This document shows, one piece after another, positions 1-8,905 of a stretch of 64,000 bases of DNA. Position 1 is the first letter of the stretch. The number at the start of each line of letters is the position of its first letter. Both the position numbers and the translations under genes were made by a program. A model generated the notes under the pieces. The model did no database searches and was not told where the DNA came from. It was given only the letters and a program-made list of their open reading frames with translations. Source of the DNA: Sphingomonas sp. Leaf34 (GTDB lineage Bacteria > Pseudomonadota > Alphaproteobacteria > Sphingomonadales > Sphingomonadaceae); NCBI RefSeq assembly GCF_001421805.1, contig NZ_LMLC01000004.1, positions 372,001 to 436,000 of the forward strand. The letters run 5' to 3'.

Positions 1-744
1 CGCGAACGCGTGCGCGGCGCGATCGCCGGGATGGGGTTGTCGCTGCCGCCCAAACGCATCGCAGTGAACCTGTCGCCCGCCGACCTGCCGAAAGAAGGAT
101 CGCATTTCGATCTACCGATTGCACTCGCGCTCTTGGCCGCGATGGGCGTGGTCGATGCCGAGGCGCTGGCCGATTATGTGGTCGTCGGCGAACTCGGGCT
201 CGACGCGCGGATCACCGCCTCGCCCGGCGTGCTGCTGGCAGCGCTGCATGCGTCCGAAGTAGGGAAGGGGCTTGTATGCCCTGCTACGCAAGGGTCGGAG
301 GCAGCATGGGCGGGCGAGATCGAGGTCATCGCCGCACCTGACCTGCTGTCGCTACTGAATCACTTCAAGGGCCACGGGCTGCTCAGCCCGCCGACGCCGG
401 GAATCGCGGAGTACGCCGATCAAGGGCCCGATCTTCGCCAGGTTAAAGGGCAGGAGACGGCCAAGCGTGCGCTCGAGATCGCTGCGGCGGGCGCGCACAA
501 CCTCTTGATGGTAGGCCCCCCAGGATCGGGCAAGTCGCTGATGGCGTCGTGCCTTCCCGGCATCCTGCCCCCGCTGGATCCCGCCGAGGCGCTTGAAGTG
601 TCGATGGTCCAGTCGGTCGCGGGTACGCTGACCGGCGGGCGCCTGACGCGAACGCGGCCGTTCCGCGCCCCGCACCACTCCGCATCGATGGCCGCGCTCA
701 CCGGCGGCGGTGTGAACGTCTTGGGTCTCGTTGCACTAGCTTGA
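1..744 (+). pseudogene. comM: comM 5' part, interrupted by transposon
   Basis: This is the N-terminal half of the YifB/ComM Mg-chelatase-like AAA ATPase, a helicase that helps integrate DNA during natural transformation. The reading frame is already open at base 1, so the true start lies before the window. The family signatures VNLSPADLPKEG and the P-loop GPPGSGKS are present. The genuine comM sequence stops at base 710, after ACC-GGC-GG, just beyond the FRAPHHSASMAAL motif; the remaining codons to the TGA at 742-744 come from transposon end DNA. The Walker B half is found 29.7 kb away at 30370-31041. The two halves join in frame to give the expected T-G-G-G-L-K-V-K-P-G-E. The gene cut between Walker A and Walker B is almost certainly inactive. 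Confidence 0.95.
706..710. repeat. 5-bp target site duplication, left copy
   Basis: The bases ggcgg lie directly before the TGTG terminus of the element, and the identical five bases follow its CACA terminus at 30370-30374. Removing the element plus one copy restores an uninterrupted comM frame. A 5-bp duplication is usual for Tn7 and Tn5053/Tn402 relatives. Confidence 0.93.
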
Positions 745-776
745 GTGCTGCTGCACAGGGCGGGGCTTCCTTGCAC
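711..776 (+). repeat. transposon left end with transposase-site repeats
   Basis: The end begins TGTGAACG. Boxes with the core TTGCAC or CTGCAC sit at 729-736, 750-756 and 769-776. The first box (cgttgcac) lies 18 bp from the TGTG tip, exactly the spacing seen at the right end. These are the expected TniA/TnsB binding sites. Confidence 0.85.
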
Positions 777-866
777 TAGCAGCGAGAGAAAGACATTATG
801 CCCGGGTGCTCATATCACGTCCCTTGAACTCGCTGAGAAGGTTGCCCGGGCAGATCAGTCACTTCT

Positions 867-2009
867 TTGCCCCATTCGTCTAGGCCATGGCCCATACGGG
901 TTGAGCCAGCGTCGGGTGAGGCGCTTTCATCGTGGCTTACTCGCATCGGGAACTTGCACGATGTTAGTTTCGAGCAGCTGGTTCAAGAATACTTCGGATA
1001 CAGCGGGAGTTGGTCCGAAATTAATTTTACGAGCGATCTAAATCTTTTGCAGAATATCTGCAGATTAAGTCGCGTAGAGTTTAATAAAGTTCGTTCGATG
1101 ACGTTTGATGGCGTTGTTCCATATGCATTTGGCGATAATGCAGGAGGTTTTGAGGATTACGTTCTAAGTCAGACAGTTTTATTGAAAAGCTGGAACGATC
1201 GGCCAAGACTGACACGAAATTCCCTTAAGTGGCGGCCTTGGGGTTTTGGAGATCGAGTTCGGGCCTGTCCTCGATGCGTAGGCGAGGATTGCACTATCGC
1301 CCTGCGTTTGGACTGGCTGGTTCCAGTTTCACTATCATGTGCCACGCATCAGTGCTTCCTTCAGGAATGCGTATTTTTACCTGGTCAGTATGTATTGTGG
1401 AATCAAACCTTTACAGGCAAGCCGACGCTCGAAATGGTTGAGTTAGATCGTATTTCGGGCAACGCTTTTCGCGAGGGGATAATACCCGATCAATTCATTA
1501 CACCTACACGATGGTTCAGGACGCTCAGAACGTTAGTCGAAGAGCTAATCGCGCCGGGTTATGTCCATAAAGAAAAACGAAAGTTAATTGCTGAGCTTTG
1601 GCACGAATATGGAGACAGAATACTGCGTTTAACGGGAGGATCGTTTGAGCTATTACAGTGGATAGATCAGAGAGAAGTGTTGAAGGTGGCTTCTGTTGGA
1701 ATAGCTCACCTAATTAATACATCATACCAAGAGGTTTTAGGGGTAGAATGGCCAATTAGATCCGCGGAAGTCAAAAAAGCAGCCCACTACCTAAAAGATG
1801 CCTTGGCAACACGAGTATGGAAAAATACTTTAGCAGATGGTGGCTATGACAGGGCGAAACGAGATTCCTCTTACGCTTCGCTACTAGGGAGCATTTTATA
1901 CTGGCATCGCGACTCGCAAATGGAGCGCGCATGGATGATCGAAATCTATTTGCAATCGAAAGGGGTTTCAAGTTTCTCAGCTAACGATATTAGAATGTAT
2001 AAAGGATAG
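867..2009 (+). CDS. tniQ: TniQ/TnsD-like target selection protein (left end)
   Basis: A 380-residue TniQ-family protein. TniQ/TnsD proteins link target DNA to the TniB/TnsC ATPase. The N-terminus carries the family signature GEALSSWLTRI, and a zinc-binding pattern follows near residues 135-165 (ACPRC, then LSCATHQCFL, i.e. CxxC...CxxH). The chosen start is TTG at 867, because the conserved N-terminal proline-rich segment begins there and no in-frame ATG precedes it; this start is uncertain. The gene sits alone at the left end, pointing inward, 26 kb from the rest of the machinery. Its sequence is richer in A+T than the cargo. It may be the dedicated comM-site (TnsD-like) selector, but that is inference. 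Confidence 0.85.
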   Translation: MPHSSRPWPIRVEPASGEALSSWLTRIGNLHDVSFEQLVQEYFGYSGSWSEINFTSDLNLLQNICRLSRVEFNKVRSMTFDGVVPYAFGDNAGGFEDYVLSQTVLLKSWNDRPRLTRNSLKWRPWGFGDRVRACPRCVGEDCTIALRLDWLVPVSLSCATHQCFLQECVFLPGQYVLWNQTFTGKPTLEMVELDRISGNAFREGIIPDQFITPTRWFRTLRTLVEELIAPGYVHKEKRKLIAELWHEYGDRILRLTGGSFELLQWIDQREVLKVASVGIAHLINTSYQEVLGVEWPIRSAEVKKAAHYLKDALATRVWKNTLADGGYDRAKRDSSYASLLGSILYWHRDSQMERAWMIEIYLQSKGVSSFSANDIRMYKG

Positions 2010-2673
2010 ATTAAATGTGCCCGTTTAGGGGTCATTTGAAGCCTCCGTTTGGTATTCTTAAAGCATTTTAAAAGAATGTGTCTCATGACAATGGGCTCAA
2101 AGCCTTCGCTTTAAGAAGCGTGTGGACCGCAAGTGCTGACGTCTGAAACGCCGGACAGGGTATACCCTAAATGACGCTTCGCTTTTGCGCTGTGCAACCA
2201 GGGTCCTTCTCCTGAAAGTACATGTTCATTGGCCCACCCTGGACGTACAAGCACCAAAGGTACGCTGGTAAGCTTCGCCGGCCTGCGGCTTCGTAGGGCA
2301 GTGGCTGCGGTAGCCCAAGCGTTTCAAGTGTCCTCGAAAGCACGAACTGAGTTGCGATAGGGAGGGGAGGCGCCGGCGGGGTTGTCTTAGGCGACGTAAA
2401 ACACCCGTTTGTCGCGCATCTGCGATGGCGACAGGGTTTTCCGTCATCCCTAGTACCTAGCGACGACTTTTGGGACAAAGCCGTCGTAGCAAGTCCAGCC
2501 ACATCGCGACGATCTACGGGAAAGGCTGTCTGGCGCTCGGCGCCTTTCGCGCGACGGCATGGTGATCGCTCCACCGCCGTCTAGAAAGGGATAGGCTATC
2601 GAAAGAGCCTGGGTGACATCGCCCAGCAAAACGATCGATTTCGCTACTGATTTCATCATGGTAGGCCGCTTGC
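2010..2673. other. intergenic, no supported gene
   Basis: About 660 bp between the left tniQ and the sulfite oxidase gene. Several overlapping reading frames exist on the minus strand (for example 2167-2574), but none shows a recognisable domain, start context or consistent codon use. This may be decayed DNA at the junction between transposon core and cargo. Confidence 0.5.
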
Positions 2674-3759
2674 ATGACCGCATCCGATCGCGCCGAACAG
2701 AATCTGATCCTCCGCTGTCCGGAGCCGCTCAATGCGGAAACGCCCCCGGATAAACTGATCACGTCCTTCCTGACGCCGCAGGCGAACTTCTACATCCGCA
2801 GTCACGGACCAACGCCGGAACTGGCCGACGATCATCGTATAGCGCTGGACGGCTTAGTCGACCGCCCGCGCTCCTACACGGTTGCCGAACTTCAAACGGC
2901 ATTTGCGACCCGGACAGTGACCGCGACCATGCAGTGCGCCGGCAATCGTCGGGCACATCTTCAAGACGTGGAAAAGACTTCGGGCGATCCCTGGGACGTG
3001 GGCGCGATTGGCAATGCGGCGTGGACCGGCGTCGCACTGTGCGACGTGCTCGCCGCAGCCGGCATCCAGGACGGCGCGTCGTTCGTCGGCACTACGGGGG
3101 CCGACAACGTGGATGTCGATGGTGAGACGGCACCGTTCGGTGCCTCGATCTCGATCGCCAAGGCGCTAGAGCCCGACGTGCTGATCGTCTGGGCCATGAA
3201 TGGCGAGGCGCTGGCCCCCGAACATGGCGCACCGCTGCGGCTCGTCGTGCCGGGTTATGCGGGCGTTCGTAGCGCCAAGTGGCTGACGCGCATCGAGGTG
3301 CGCGATCGCCCGTCCGATGCGCCGATCCAGGCTAAGGACTACAAGCTCTTTCCGGCGTCGGTAGCGAAGGAGGACGCAGACTGGGATCGGGGTCTGACTA
3401 TCGAGGAGATGCCGCTCAATGCTGCGATCTGCGCGCCGGTGGACGGCGCGCATGTCAGCGCCGGCGCGTGCGAAATCGCGGGTTATGCGGTCGCCTTCGG
3501 CCGAGCGGTCACCCGCGTCGAGGTCTCCGTCAATGGCGGCACCGACTGGCTGCAGGCGGAACTGACTGCAAAACCCGATGCGCCTTGGAGCTGGACGCAG
3601 TGGCACGTCACGGTCGATCTGTCTCCCGGACTCCACGTCCTGATCGTGCGCGCCGTTGACGGTGCCGGGCAGATGCAGCCCGAACGGCCCGAGCCGATCT
3701 GGAACTTCGCCGGCTATCTCTCGACTGCCTGGCATCGCATCGCCGTTACCGCTGGCTGA
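2674..3759 (+). CDS. sulfite oxidase-family molybdopterin enzyme, no export signal
   Basis: A 361-residue member of the sulfite oxidase family. An N-terminal molybdopterin-binding domain carries the Mo-ligand cysteine in TATMQCAGNRR (Cys88), and a C-terminal dimerisation domain starts near residue 245. It is expected to oxidise sulfite to sulfate. Unlike the second sulfite oxidase on this element (6403-7647) it has no Tat signal, so it should be cytoplasmic, closer to plant-type enzymes that use oxygen. Its stop codon overlaps the start of the DUF202 gene by one base, so the two are probably co-transcribed. Substrate identity is inferred from family and context. Confidence 0.85.
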   Translation: MTASDRAEQNLILRCPEPLNAETPPDKLITSFLTPQANFYIRSHGPTPELADDHRIALDGLVDRPRSYTVAELQTAFATRTVTATMQCAGNRRAHLQDVEKTSGDPWDVGAIGNAAWTGVALCDVLAAAGIQDGASFVGTTGADNVDVDGETAPFGASISIAKALEPDVLIVWAMNGEALAPEHGAPLRLVVPGYAGVRSAKWLTRIEVRDRPSDAPIQAKDYKLFPASVAKEDADWDRGLTIEEMPLNAAICAPVDGAHVSAGACEIAGYAVAFGRAVTRVEVSVNGGTDWLQAELTAKPDAPWSWTQWHVTVDLSPGLHVLIVRAVDGAGQMQPERPEPIWNFAGYLSTAWHRIAVTAG

Positions 3760-4199
3760 TGGACGCGCCGCACGACGCCGATCGGGCCCATGCGAAGCTG
3801 GCGGAGAGCGCGAGCAAGCTGAAGGACAGCGCAGTCCAGCAGGTGGACAGCGCCGACCGTCGCACAGAGCTTGCCGCGGACCGCACAATCCTCGCCGGCG
3901 AACGCACCTATGCTGCCTGGGTGCGTACCGGACTGGCGGCGCTCGCTTCCGGTATCGGCGCGCGCGCGCTGCTCAAGGACGTCGTGTTCCCGTGGCTGGC
4001 GACGGCGACCGGGACCATGCTGATCTTGTTCAGCGCCTTTTGCTTCGCCGCTGCGGTGTGGCGAGAGATGGGCGCAGGCGCCCCGCCGCCACGACCGGAC
4101 ATCAAGCGCCTGCCAGCGACGTTGCTCCTAGTGATGAACGGGTTTCTCATGCTCGTGTCACTGGCCGCGCTCGTCGGCATCTGGACGGCACGCTCGTAG
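3759..4199 (+). CDS. DUF202 (YidH-like) membrane protein
   Basis: A 146-residue inner-membrane protein of the DUF202 family. The signature DRTILAGERTYAAWVRTGLA near residues 45-65 precedes three hydrophobic segments (roughly 60-80, 87-107 and 123-143). The first 40 residues are charged and probably cytoplasmic. It overlaps the sulfite oxidase stop by one base. The function of DUF202 proteins is not established; the coupling suggests a role next to sulfite metabolism. Confidence 0.85.
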   Translation: MDAPHDADRAHAKLAESASKLKDSAVQQVDSADRRTELAADRTILAGERTYAAWVRTGLAALASGIGARALLKDVVFPWLATATGTMLILFSAFCFAAAVWREMGAGAPPPRPDIKRLPATLLLVMNGFLMLVSLAALVGIWTARS

Positions 4200-4208
4200 C
4201 AGCCATCC

Positions 4209-4295
4209 CTAGGTTTGCTGCGAACCGATCAGACCCCGCAGCGCATCCGCGGCTTTCGTGCGGTATCGCCCCCTTGTGACGAAGCCCGAAAACGA
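4209..4295 (-). pseudogene. LysR-type regulator C-terminal remnant
   Basis: The minus strand encodes RYRTKAADALRGLIGSQQT followed by a stop, closely matching the C-terminus of the intact LysR gene at 8902-9774 (RYRTRAADALTDLIKETGK). A matching LRHKG piece lies just upstream in another frame, so a frameshift separates the two. No DNA-binding domain remains. It suggests that a second LysR once sat next to the cytoplasmic sulfite oxidase. Confidence 0.6.
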
Positions 4296-4444
4296 CGTGG
4301 GCCAAAGCCGATCGGTCCCGCATGCAGCGTACCCGGGGTCGGTACATATAACGGGCTCAGATAGACGCTGCCGACTGGCCGGTCCGAGCATTTGCCCGAC
4401 CAACATGCCCATTGACGGTTGGGGCAAACGTCTAATAGATCGAC

Positions 4445-4510
4445 TTTGGCAATGGATTTCTGCCGGGCAATTTGGCCGAACCGCTCTGATAAGAGCTGAT
4501 GATTCCTACT
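4445..4510 (+). promoter_or_regulatory. fluoride riboswitch (crcB motif)
   Basis: The segment contains the ordered conserved blocks of the fluoride aptamer: GGCAATGG...TCTGCC, then GAACCGCTC, a short hairpin closed by GAGC, and GCTGATGATTCCTAC. It lies about 30 bases upstream of a fluoride-type CLC gene. The ATTCC of the 3' block can pair with GGAAT of that gene's Shine-Dalgarno region (aaggaggaatt), so translational control is plausible. Fluoride binding would be expected to switch expression on. Confidence 0.88.
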
Positions 4511-4538
4511 TGGCGCCTTCAGGCAGCAAGGAGGAATT

Positions 4539-5903
4539 GTGCGCGCTACCTTTCGCAATCTCGTCGGCACGCTGAACGTCGCGGCATTCATGCGCGATCG
4601 TCACGACCATGCGATCTCTGTCCTGCGCTGGGCGCTGATCTTGCTGCCCATGGCGGCACTCGTCGGGACGCTATGTGCGGCGTTCCTGCTGAGTCTCGAT
4701 ACCGTTACGCGACTGCGGTTTGCATCGCCTTGGCTGCTCTATCTGCTACCGGTGGGCGGGTTCGTTGTCGGATTCCTCTACCATGTCACCGGGCGCACAG
4801 TGGAAGGCGGCAACAATCTGATCGTCGAGCAGGTCCACGAGCCTGGCGGCGGGGTGCCTCTGCGGATGGCGCCGCTCATCTTCTTCGGCACAGTGGTGAC
4901 GCATCTTTTCGGTGGCTCGGCCGGACGTGAGGGCACCGCCGTCCAATTGGGTGGAAGCCTTGCCAGCGGTTTCGGCCGCGCGCTCCGCCTCGATGCGGGC
5001 GGCACGCGCATCCTGTTGATGACGGGTATCGCAGCCGGGTTCGGCGCGGTCTTCGGCACGCCGATCGCAGGCGCGGTCTTCGCGCTCGAAGTGCTGGCGA
5101 TCGGCCGCGTTGAATATTCCGCGCTAGTGCCTTGCCTCGTTGCAGCGCTAGTCGGCGATTGGACGTGCCTCGCCTGGGGTATCCATCACGGTGTCTACCC
5201 GATCGGTGCGTTGATACCGGTCGATGCGCTGCTCGTGACGAAGGCGGGTATTGCGGGGATCATATTCGGACTGGTCGGTTTGGCCTTCGCCGAAGCCAAC
5301 CACGTGGTCGGGGGATGTCTGAAGCGGATCGTCCCCTATGGTCCGCTACGTCCAGTGATCGGCGGGGTCGTCGTTATCGCGCTCGTCTTCCTGTTCGGCA
5401 CGCGCGACTATCTAGGCCTGGGTGTCCTGGCAGCGAGGCCCGAGAGCCTTACCATCGCCAGCTTCTTCGGACCAGACACGCATCCGTGGAGTTGGGCGAT
5501 CAAGCTGCTGTTTACTGTCGTCACGCTCGGTGCGGGTTTCAAAGGCGGTGAAGTCACGCCGTTGTTCTTCATCGGCGCGGCGCTCGGTAACGCGCTGGCG
5601 CCTTTCTTGGACGTACCGACGGGCCTGTTCGCCGCGATCGGCTTTGTTGCGGTCTTTGCCGGGGCTGCCAATACCCCGCTCGCCTGCACCTTCATGGGGA
5701 TTGAACTGTTTGGCGCCAGCTATGCGGTGCCGATCGCCGTCGCCTGTTTCGTGGCCTATCTCTGCTCGGGCCACAATGGCATCTACCTGTCGCAGCGCGT
5801 TGCGATACCCAAGGTGCCCGCGAACGGCCTCGCGCCCAATGCAACACTGCGCGAGACACGTACACGCCGCACAGCACTTCGCGCGCAGAACCGCGTGTCG
5901 TGA
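4539..5903 (+). CDS. clcF: CLC-F type fluoride/proton antiporter
   Basis: A 454-residue CLC-family membrane protein. The selectivity filter regions match the fluoride subclass: GGSAGREGT replaces the canonical GREGP, and EGGNNL occupies the place of the chloride-binding GSGIP motif. CLC-F proteins export fluoride in exchange for protons and protect against fluoride toxicity. The start is GTG at 4539, with the strong ribosome site aaggagg at 4529-4535. The gene is preceded by a fluoride riboswitch, which supports the function independently. It is a single-gene cassette inside the transposon, followed closely by the convergent cytochrome c gene. Confidence 0.9.
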   Translation: MRATFRNLVGTLNVAAFMRDRHDHAISVLRWALILLPMAALVGTLCAAFLLSLDTVTRLRFASPWLLYLLPVGGFVVGFLYHVTGRTVEGGNNLIVEQVHEPGGGVPLRMAPLIFFGTVVTHLFGGSAGREGTAVQLGGSLASGFGRALRLDAGGTRILLMTGIAAGFGAVFGTPIAGAVFALEVLAIGRVEYSALVPCLVAALVGDWTCLAWGIHHGVYPIGALIPVDALLVTKAGIAGIIFGLVGLAFAEANHVVGGCLKRIVPYGPLRPVIGGVVVIALVFLFGTRDYLGLGVLAARPESLTIASFFGPDTHPWSWAIKLLFTVVTLGAGFKGGEVTPLFFIGAALGNALAPFLDVPTGLFAAIGFVAVFAGAANTPLACTFMGIELFGASYAVPIAVACFVAYLCSGHNGIYLSQRVAIPKVPANGLAPNATLRETRTRRTALRAQNRVS

Positions 5904-5912
5904 GTGATGGGC

Positions 5913-6389
5913 TTAGCCTGATCCCCCCGATACGTCGGGCGCAGCCTTCGGATCGGGGTCTTGCGCCTTGCCCTTCGCGGCGCCCGGCTGCTTTGCGCTC
6001 ATGGCGGTCAGATAAGCGACGATCGCCGGCACGTCAGCCTGTGCAACAGGAGCCTTGTAGACCTCGCGCATCTTGGTGACCTCCGCGGTCCACTGATCGG
6101 AGGAGAGTGGCGGCTGGTTCAGCGCCATGCTCGCCGAATGACACGAGGTGCAGTTGGCGTTGATGACGTCGGCATGCGGGCCGGCGGGATATTGCCCTTC
6201 GTCGGTCGGGAGATCGACCGAGGTGGACGCCAGCGAGAAGCCGCGCGCCGAAACGCTTGGCGGCGGTGGTGCGGTCGGGGCGGCAGGCGGCGGGGCGATG
6301 CGGCTGTTCGGGGCACCGATCGCGAGTAGAAGAACGACGGTCGCGCCGACGAACCCGAACGACAGCGTGCCGATGGAAGGCGTTTTCAT
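5913..6389 (-). CDS. sorB: c-type cytochrome, partner of sulfite oxidase
   Basis: A 158-residue protein with an N-terminal hydrophobic signal or anchor (residues 10-27), a proline-rich linker and one heme c site, CTSCH, near residue 80. Met residues further on could supply the axial ligand. It follows the Tat-exported sulfite oxidase by 13 bases on the same strand, the arrangement of SorA-SorB pairs where the cytochrome takes electrons from sulfite oxidation. It would act in the periplasm. Confidence 0.87.
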   Translation of the reverse strand: MKTPSIGTLSFGFVGATVVLLLAIGAPNSRIAPPPAAPTAPPPPSVSARGFSLASTSVDLPTDEGQYPAGPHADVINANCTSCHSASMALNQPPLSSDQWTAEVTKMREVYKAPVAQADVPAIVAYLTAMSAKQPGAAKGKAQDPDPKAAPDVSGGSG

Positions 6390-6402
6390 GGGGGAGCGCT
6401 CC

Positions 6403-7647
6403 TCAGCCGACGACGATGTTGGTGGTTTCGATGTTGCCGCGCATGAACCCGCCCGGGTTCCAGATCGGCGTCATCGGCTGCGCGATGCCGGCGGTGTTCC
6501 AGCAGCGCGACATCAGTCTGGTCGGGCCCGCATGGCTGAGCGGCACCTGCGCATCCCAGCGGCGGAAACTGTATTTGCCGTGATCGGGGCCAAGCGTCGT
6601 CTTGTACCAGCTCTTGCCGTTGTCGGTCGACACATCGACCTTGGCGACGCCGCAATCGCCGCCCATCGCGATGCCGCCCAGCGGGATTGACCGGTCAAAC
6701 GCGATCACCTGCCCTTCGTCGAGGCTCGTGACCCAACTGCGCGGGATCATCTTGTTGATCGGGACGGCCGGGAAATCCTTCTGGCCAGGCCGCACGTTCG
6801 CGCCTGGAGTGTCAGGGATCTTGTACGCCTTGGCCATCCAGTAACCGTCGTCGGGCGCGGCAAGCACCTCGATGTCGTTCAGCATCTTGACCCAATAGGT
6901 CGAATACCAGCCGGGTACGATCAGCCGGACCGGGAAGCCGTTGAGGAGCGGCATCTGTTCACCGTTCATCCCGAAGGCGAGCATCACTTCGCCGTCGCGT
7001 GCGTGGTCGATCGACAGCGACTTGGCAAAATCCGGTCCACCCGCGACCACCGGCTGGTCGAGCGCACCGAACCGCACCGCGACCGCGCCCGGCTTCACGC
7101 CGGCGATATCGAGCACGTCGCGCAGGCGCACGCCGAGCCATTTGGCGTTGCCCATCGCCCCGTGACGCCACTGCGCACCGGCAACAGGGGGCTGGAACAG
7201 CGCACGCGAATTGCCCGAGCATTGGTTGATCGCCGCCAGCTCGACGCGTGGCAACTTCAGCAGTTGCGCGAGCGAGATCGACAGCGGCCGCGTGACCGCG
7301 CCGTGCACCTTGATCCGGAACGCCTCGACATCGATCGCGGTCGGAATGTCGGCCCAGTGCCAGCGGACGAAGAACTGGTCGTTCGGTGTGAAGACGTCGC
7401 CATTGAACACGCTCATCGGCGTTTCCAGCAGCGGCGGGTGGATCCGCTGGAGGATCATGCTGCCCTTGCCGGGGAACGCACTGGTTATCGGCCGTTCCGA
7501 TGGGCCACCCGGAAGATGCAGGTCGACCATGCTCTGCGCCAGCGCGGGTGCGGCGATCAGCGCGCCGCTGCCGATCGCAGCCTCTGCGAGAAAGCGACGG
7601 CGGTTCGTCGCCTGCGCCAGTTTCATATCCAGGCTGTCCACCAGCAT
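6403..7647 (-). CDS. sorA: periplasmic sulfite dehydrogenase (SorA-like), Tat signal
   Basis: A 414-residue molybdopterin oxidoreductase of the sulfite oxidase family. An N-terminal Tat signal with RRRFLAEAA (from about residue 16) and an AxA cleavage site (PALAQ) direct it to the periplasm. The Mo-ligand cysteine is in INQCSGNSR (about residue 143). Together with the cytochrome c downstream it should oxidise periplasmic sulfite and pass electrons to the respiratory chain. The start is uncertain: ATG 7647 and GTG 7641 share the same ribosome site, and an ATG at 7626 lies closer to the Tat motif. It belongs to the leftward set LysR-TDT exporter-SorA-cytochrome. Confidence 0.9.
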   Translation of the reverse strand: MLVDSLDMKLAQATNRRRFLAEAAIGSGALIAAPALAQSMVDLHLPGGPSERPITSAFPGKGSMILQRIHPPLLETPMSVFNGDVFTPNDQFFVRWHWADIPTAIDVEAFRIKVHGAVTRPLSISLAQLLKLPRVELAAINQCSGNSRALFQPPVAGAQWRHGAMGNAKWLGVRLRDVLDIAGVKPGAVAVRFGALDQPVVAGGPDFAKSLSIDHARDGEVMLAFGMNGEQMPLLNGFPVRLIVPGWYSTYWVKMLNDIEVLAAPDDGYWMAKAYKIPDTPGANVRPGQKDFPAVPINKMIPRSWVTSLDEGQVIAFDRSIPLGGIAMGGDCGVAKVDVSTDNGKSWYKTTLGPDHGKYSFRRWDAQVPLSHAGPTRLMSRCWNTAGIAQPMTPIWNPGGFMRGNIETTNIVVG

Positions 7648-7753
7648 TCTCCCTTCGATGTCATGCTCTTATGCGCGATCCGTCCGACGGTCTGCCCGGT
7701 ACGGGTCGATCGGATGGGCCGGTTCGATCCGGCAGGACGATCAGTTCGGCCCA

Positions 7754-8905
7754 TCAATTGGCTTGGGCGATGCAGGGCGACACGAACAGGTTTCCGCGCC
7801 AGCCGCCTGCGACCGTCTTGGCGCCGACCAGCAGCCACATCGCTGCGAGCGCGATGGTGAGGATGGTGCCGACGATCCCGAAAAAGCCGAGCTGGAGCGT
7901 CGTGCCGAGCTTGAAGGTGGCGACAGTGTAGACGCCGAGCGGGAAGGTGTAGCCCCACCAGCCAAGGTTGAACGGGATACCCGCGCGCCAGTAGCGGATC
8001 GTGATCAGCGTCGCGAGCGCCAGCCACCACAGGCCGAAGCCCCAGAGCAACAGCCCGGCGATCGTGCCGATCCCCTGCGCTACCGCGCCGATCTGGCCGA
8101 GGCCGTTGGCGGCGAGGATCGCGGGCGCGTCGCTACCGAGCACCAGCATCCCGAGCGCACCGGTGCCGATCGGACCGAGCGCGAGCCAGCTCGAGGCGGC
8201 CATGCTCTCGTGCGGCAGCTTGTGGAGAGCCATCCGCAGGATCAGGATCGCGAGAATGCCGAACGCGACCGGCACCGAATAGGCCCACAGGACATAGGAG
8301 GTCGCCAGCACCACGAACTGATGATGGGCGTCCGCCAGATGCGGTGCGAGCAGGCCTCCGCTCGCGCCTGCGACCTCGGCCGCGACCACTGGCAGGAGCC
8401 ACACCGCGGTCATGCCGTCGAGCGAATGTTCGTGCCGGGTAAACATGAGGTAGGGGATCGCTACACCGCAGGCGAGCGACATCGCGACGTCGATCCACCA
8501 CAATGTCTCGGCGATCGGGATCACGCCGGCGCCGAACCGCGGCAGGCCGAACGCCAGGAACCCGTTGATGATCGTCGCGAGGCCCATCGGGATCGTACCG
8601 ATGAACATCGATACGGTGTTGTGCCCGAAGATCCGCCGCGCCTCGTGCCCGAACATCGTCCAGCGCGCGGTGTAGAGCCCGGCGAACAGCGTGAAGAGCG
8701 CGATGTTGAAATACCACAATGCCTCGCCGACCGGGTGCAGCGACGTGCCGACGCCCGGCACCTGCGGTAAGGCCAGCGCCAGGATACCGGTGCCCATGGT
8801 CGCGGCGAACCAGTTGGGCGTGAACTGCCGGATCATCTCGCGCGGTGAGTCGAGCCGGCTGAGCGGCTTCAGGCCATCAAGAACGGGTTTCAGATCGGCG
8901 GTCAC
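7754..8905 (-). CDS. TDT-family exporter (TehA/SSU1-like)
   Basis: A 383-residue protein with about ten hydrophobic segments, beginning with the family motif FTPNWFAATMGTGILALAL. The TDT family includes the yeast sulfite pump SSU1, TehA and C4-dicarboxylate carriers. Here it lies between a LysR regulator (4-base overlap) and sulfite oxidase genes, so sulfite efflux is the most economical role. Dicarboxylate transport cannot be excluded, since a malate dehydrogenase lies nearby. Confidence 0.85.
   Translation of the reverse strand: MTADLKPVLDGLKPLSRLDSPREMIRQFTPNWFAATMGTGILALALPQVPGVGTSLHPVGEALWYFNIALFTLFAGLYTARWTMFGHEARRIFGHNTVSMFIGTIPMGLATIINGFLAFGLPRFGAGVIPIAETLWWIDVAMSLACGVAIPYLMFTRHEHSLDGMTAVWLLPVVAAEVAGASGGLLAPHLADAHHQFVVLATSYVLWAYSVPVAFGILAILILRMALHKLPHESMAASSWLALGPIGTGALGMLVLGSDAPAILAANGLGQIGAVAQGIGTIAGLLLWGFGLWWLALATLITIRYWRAGIPFNLGWWGYTFPLGVYTVATFKLGTTLQLGFFGIVGTILTIALAAMWLLVGAKTVAGGWRGNLFVSPCIAQAN

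Noticed and set aside
2167..2574. 135-codon minus frame between tniQ and sulfite oxidase
   Set aside because: Parts look protein-like, but there is no start signal or family, and competing frames are equally long.
7003..8770. Long plus-strand frames (7003-7860, 7211-8770) opposite sorA and the TDT gene
   Set aside because: They are antisense shadows of GC-rich genes, with Arg/Gln/Asp-rich low-complexity translation and no domain.
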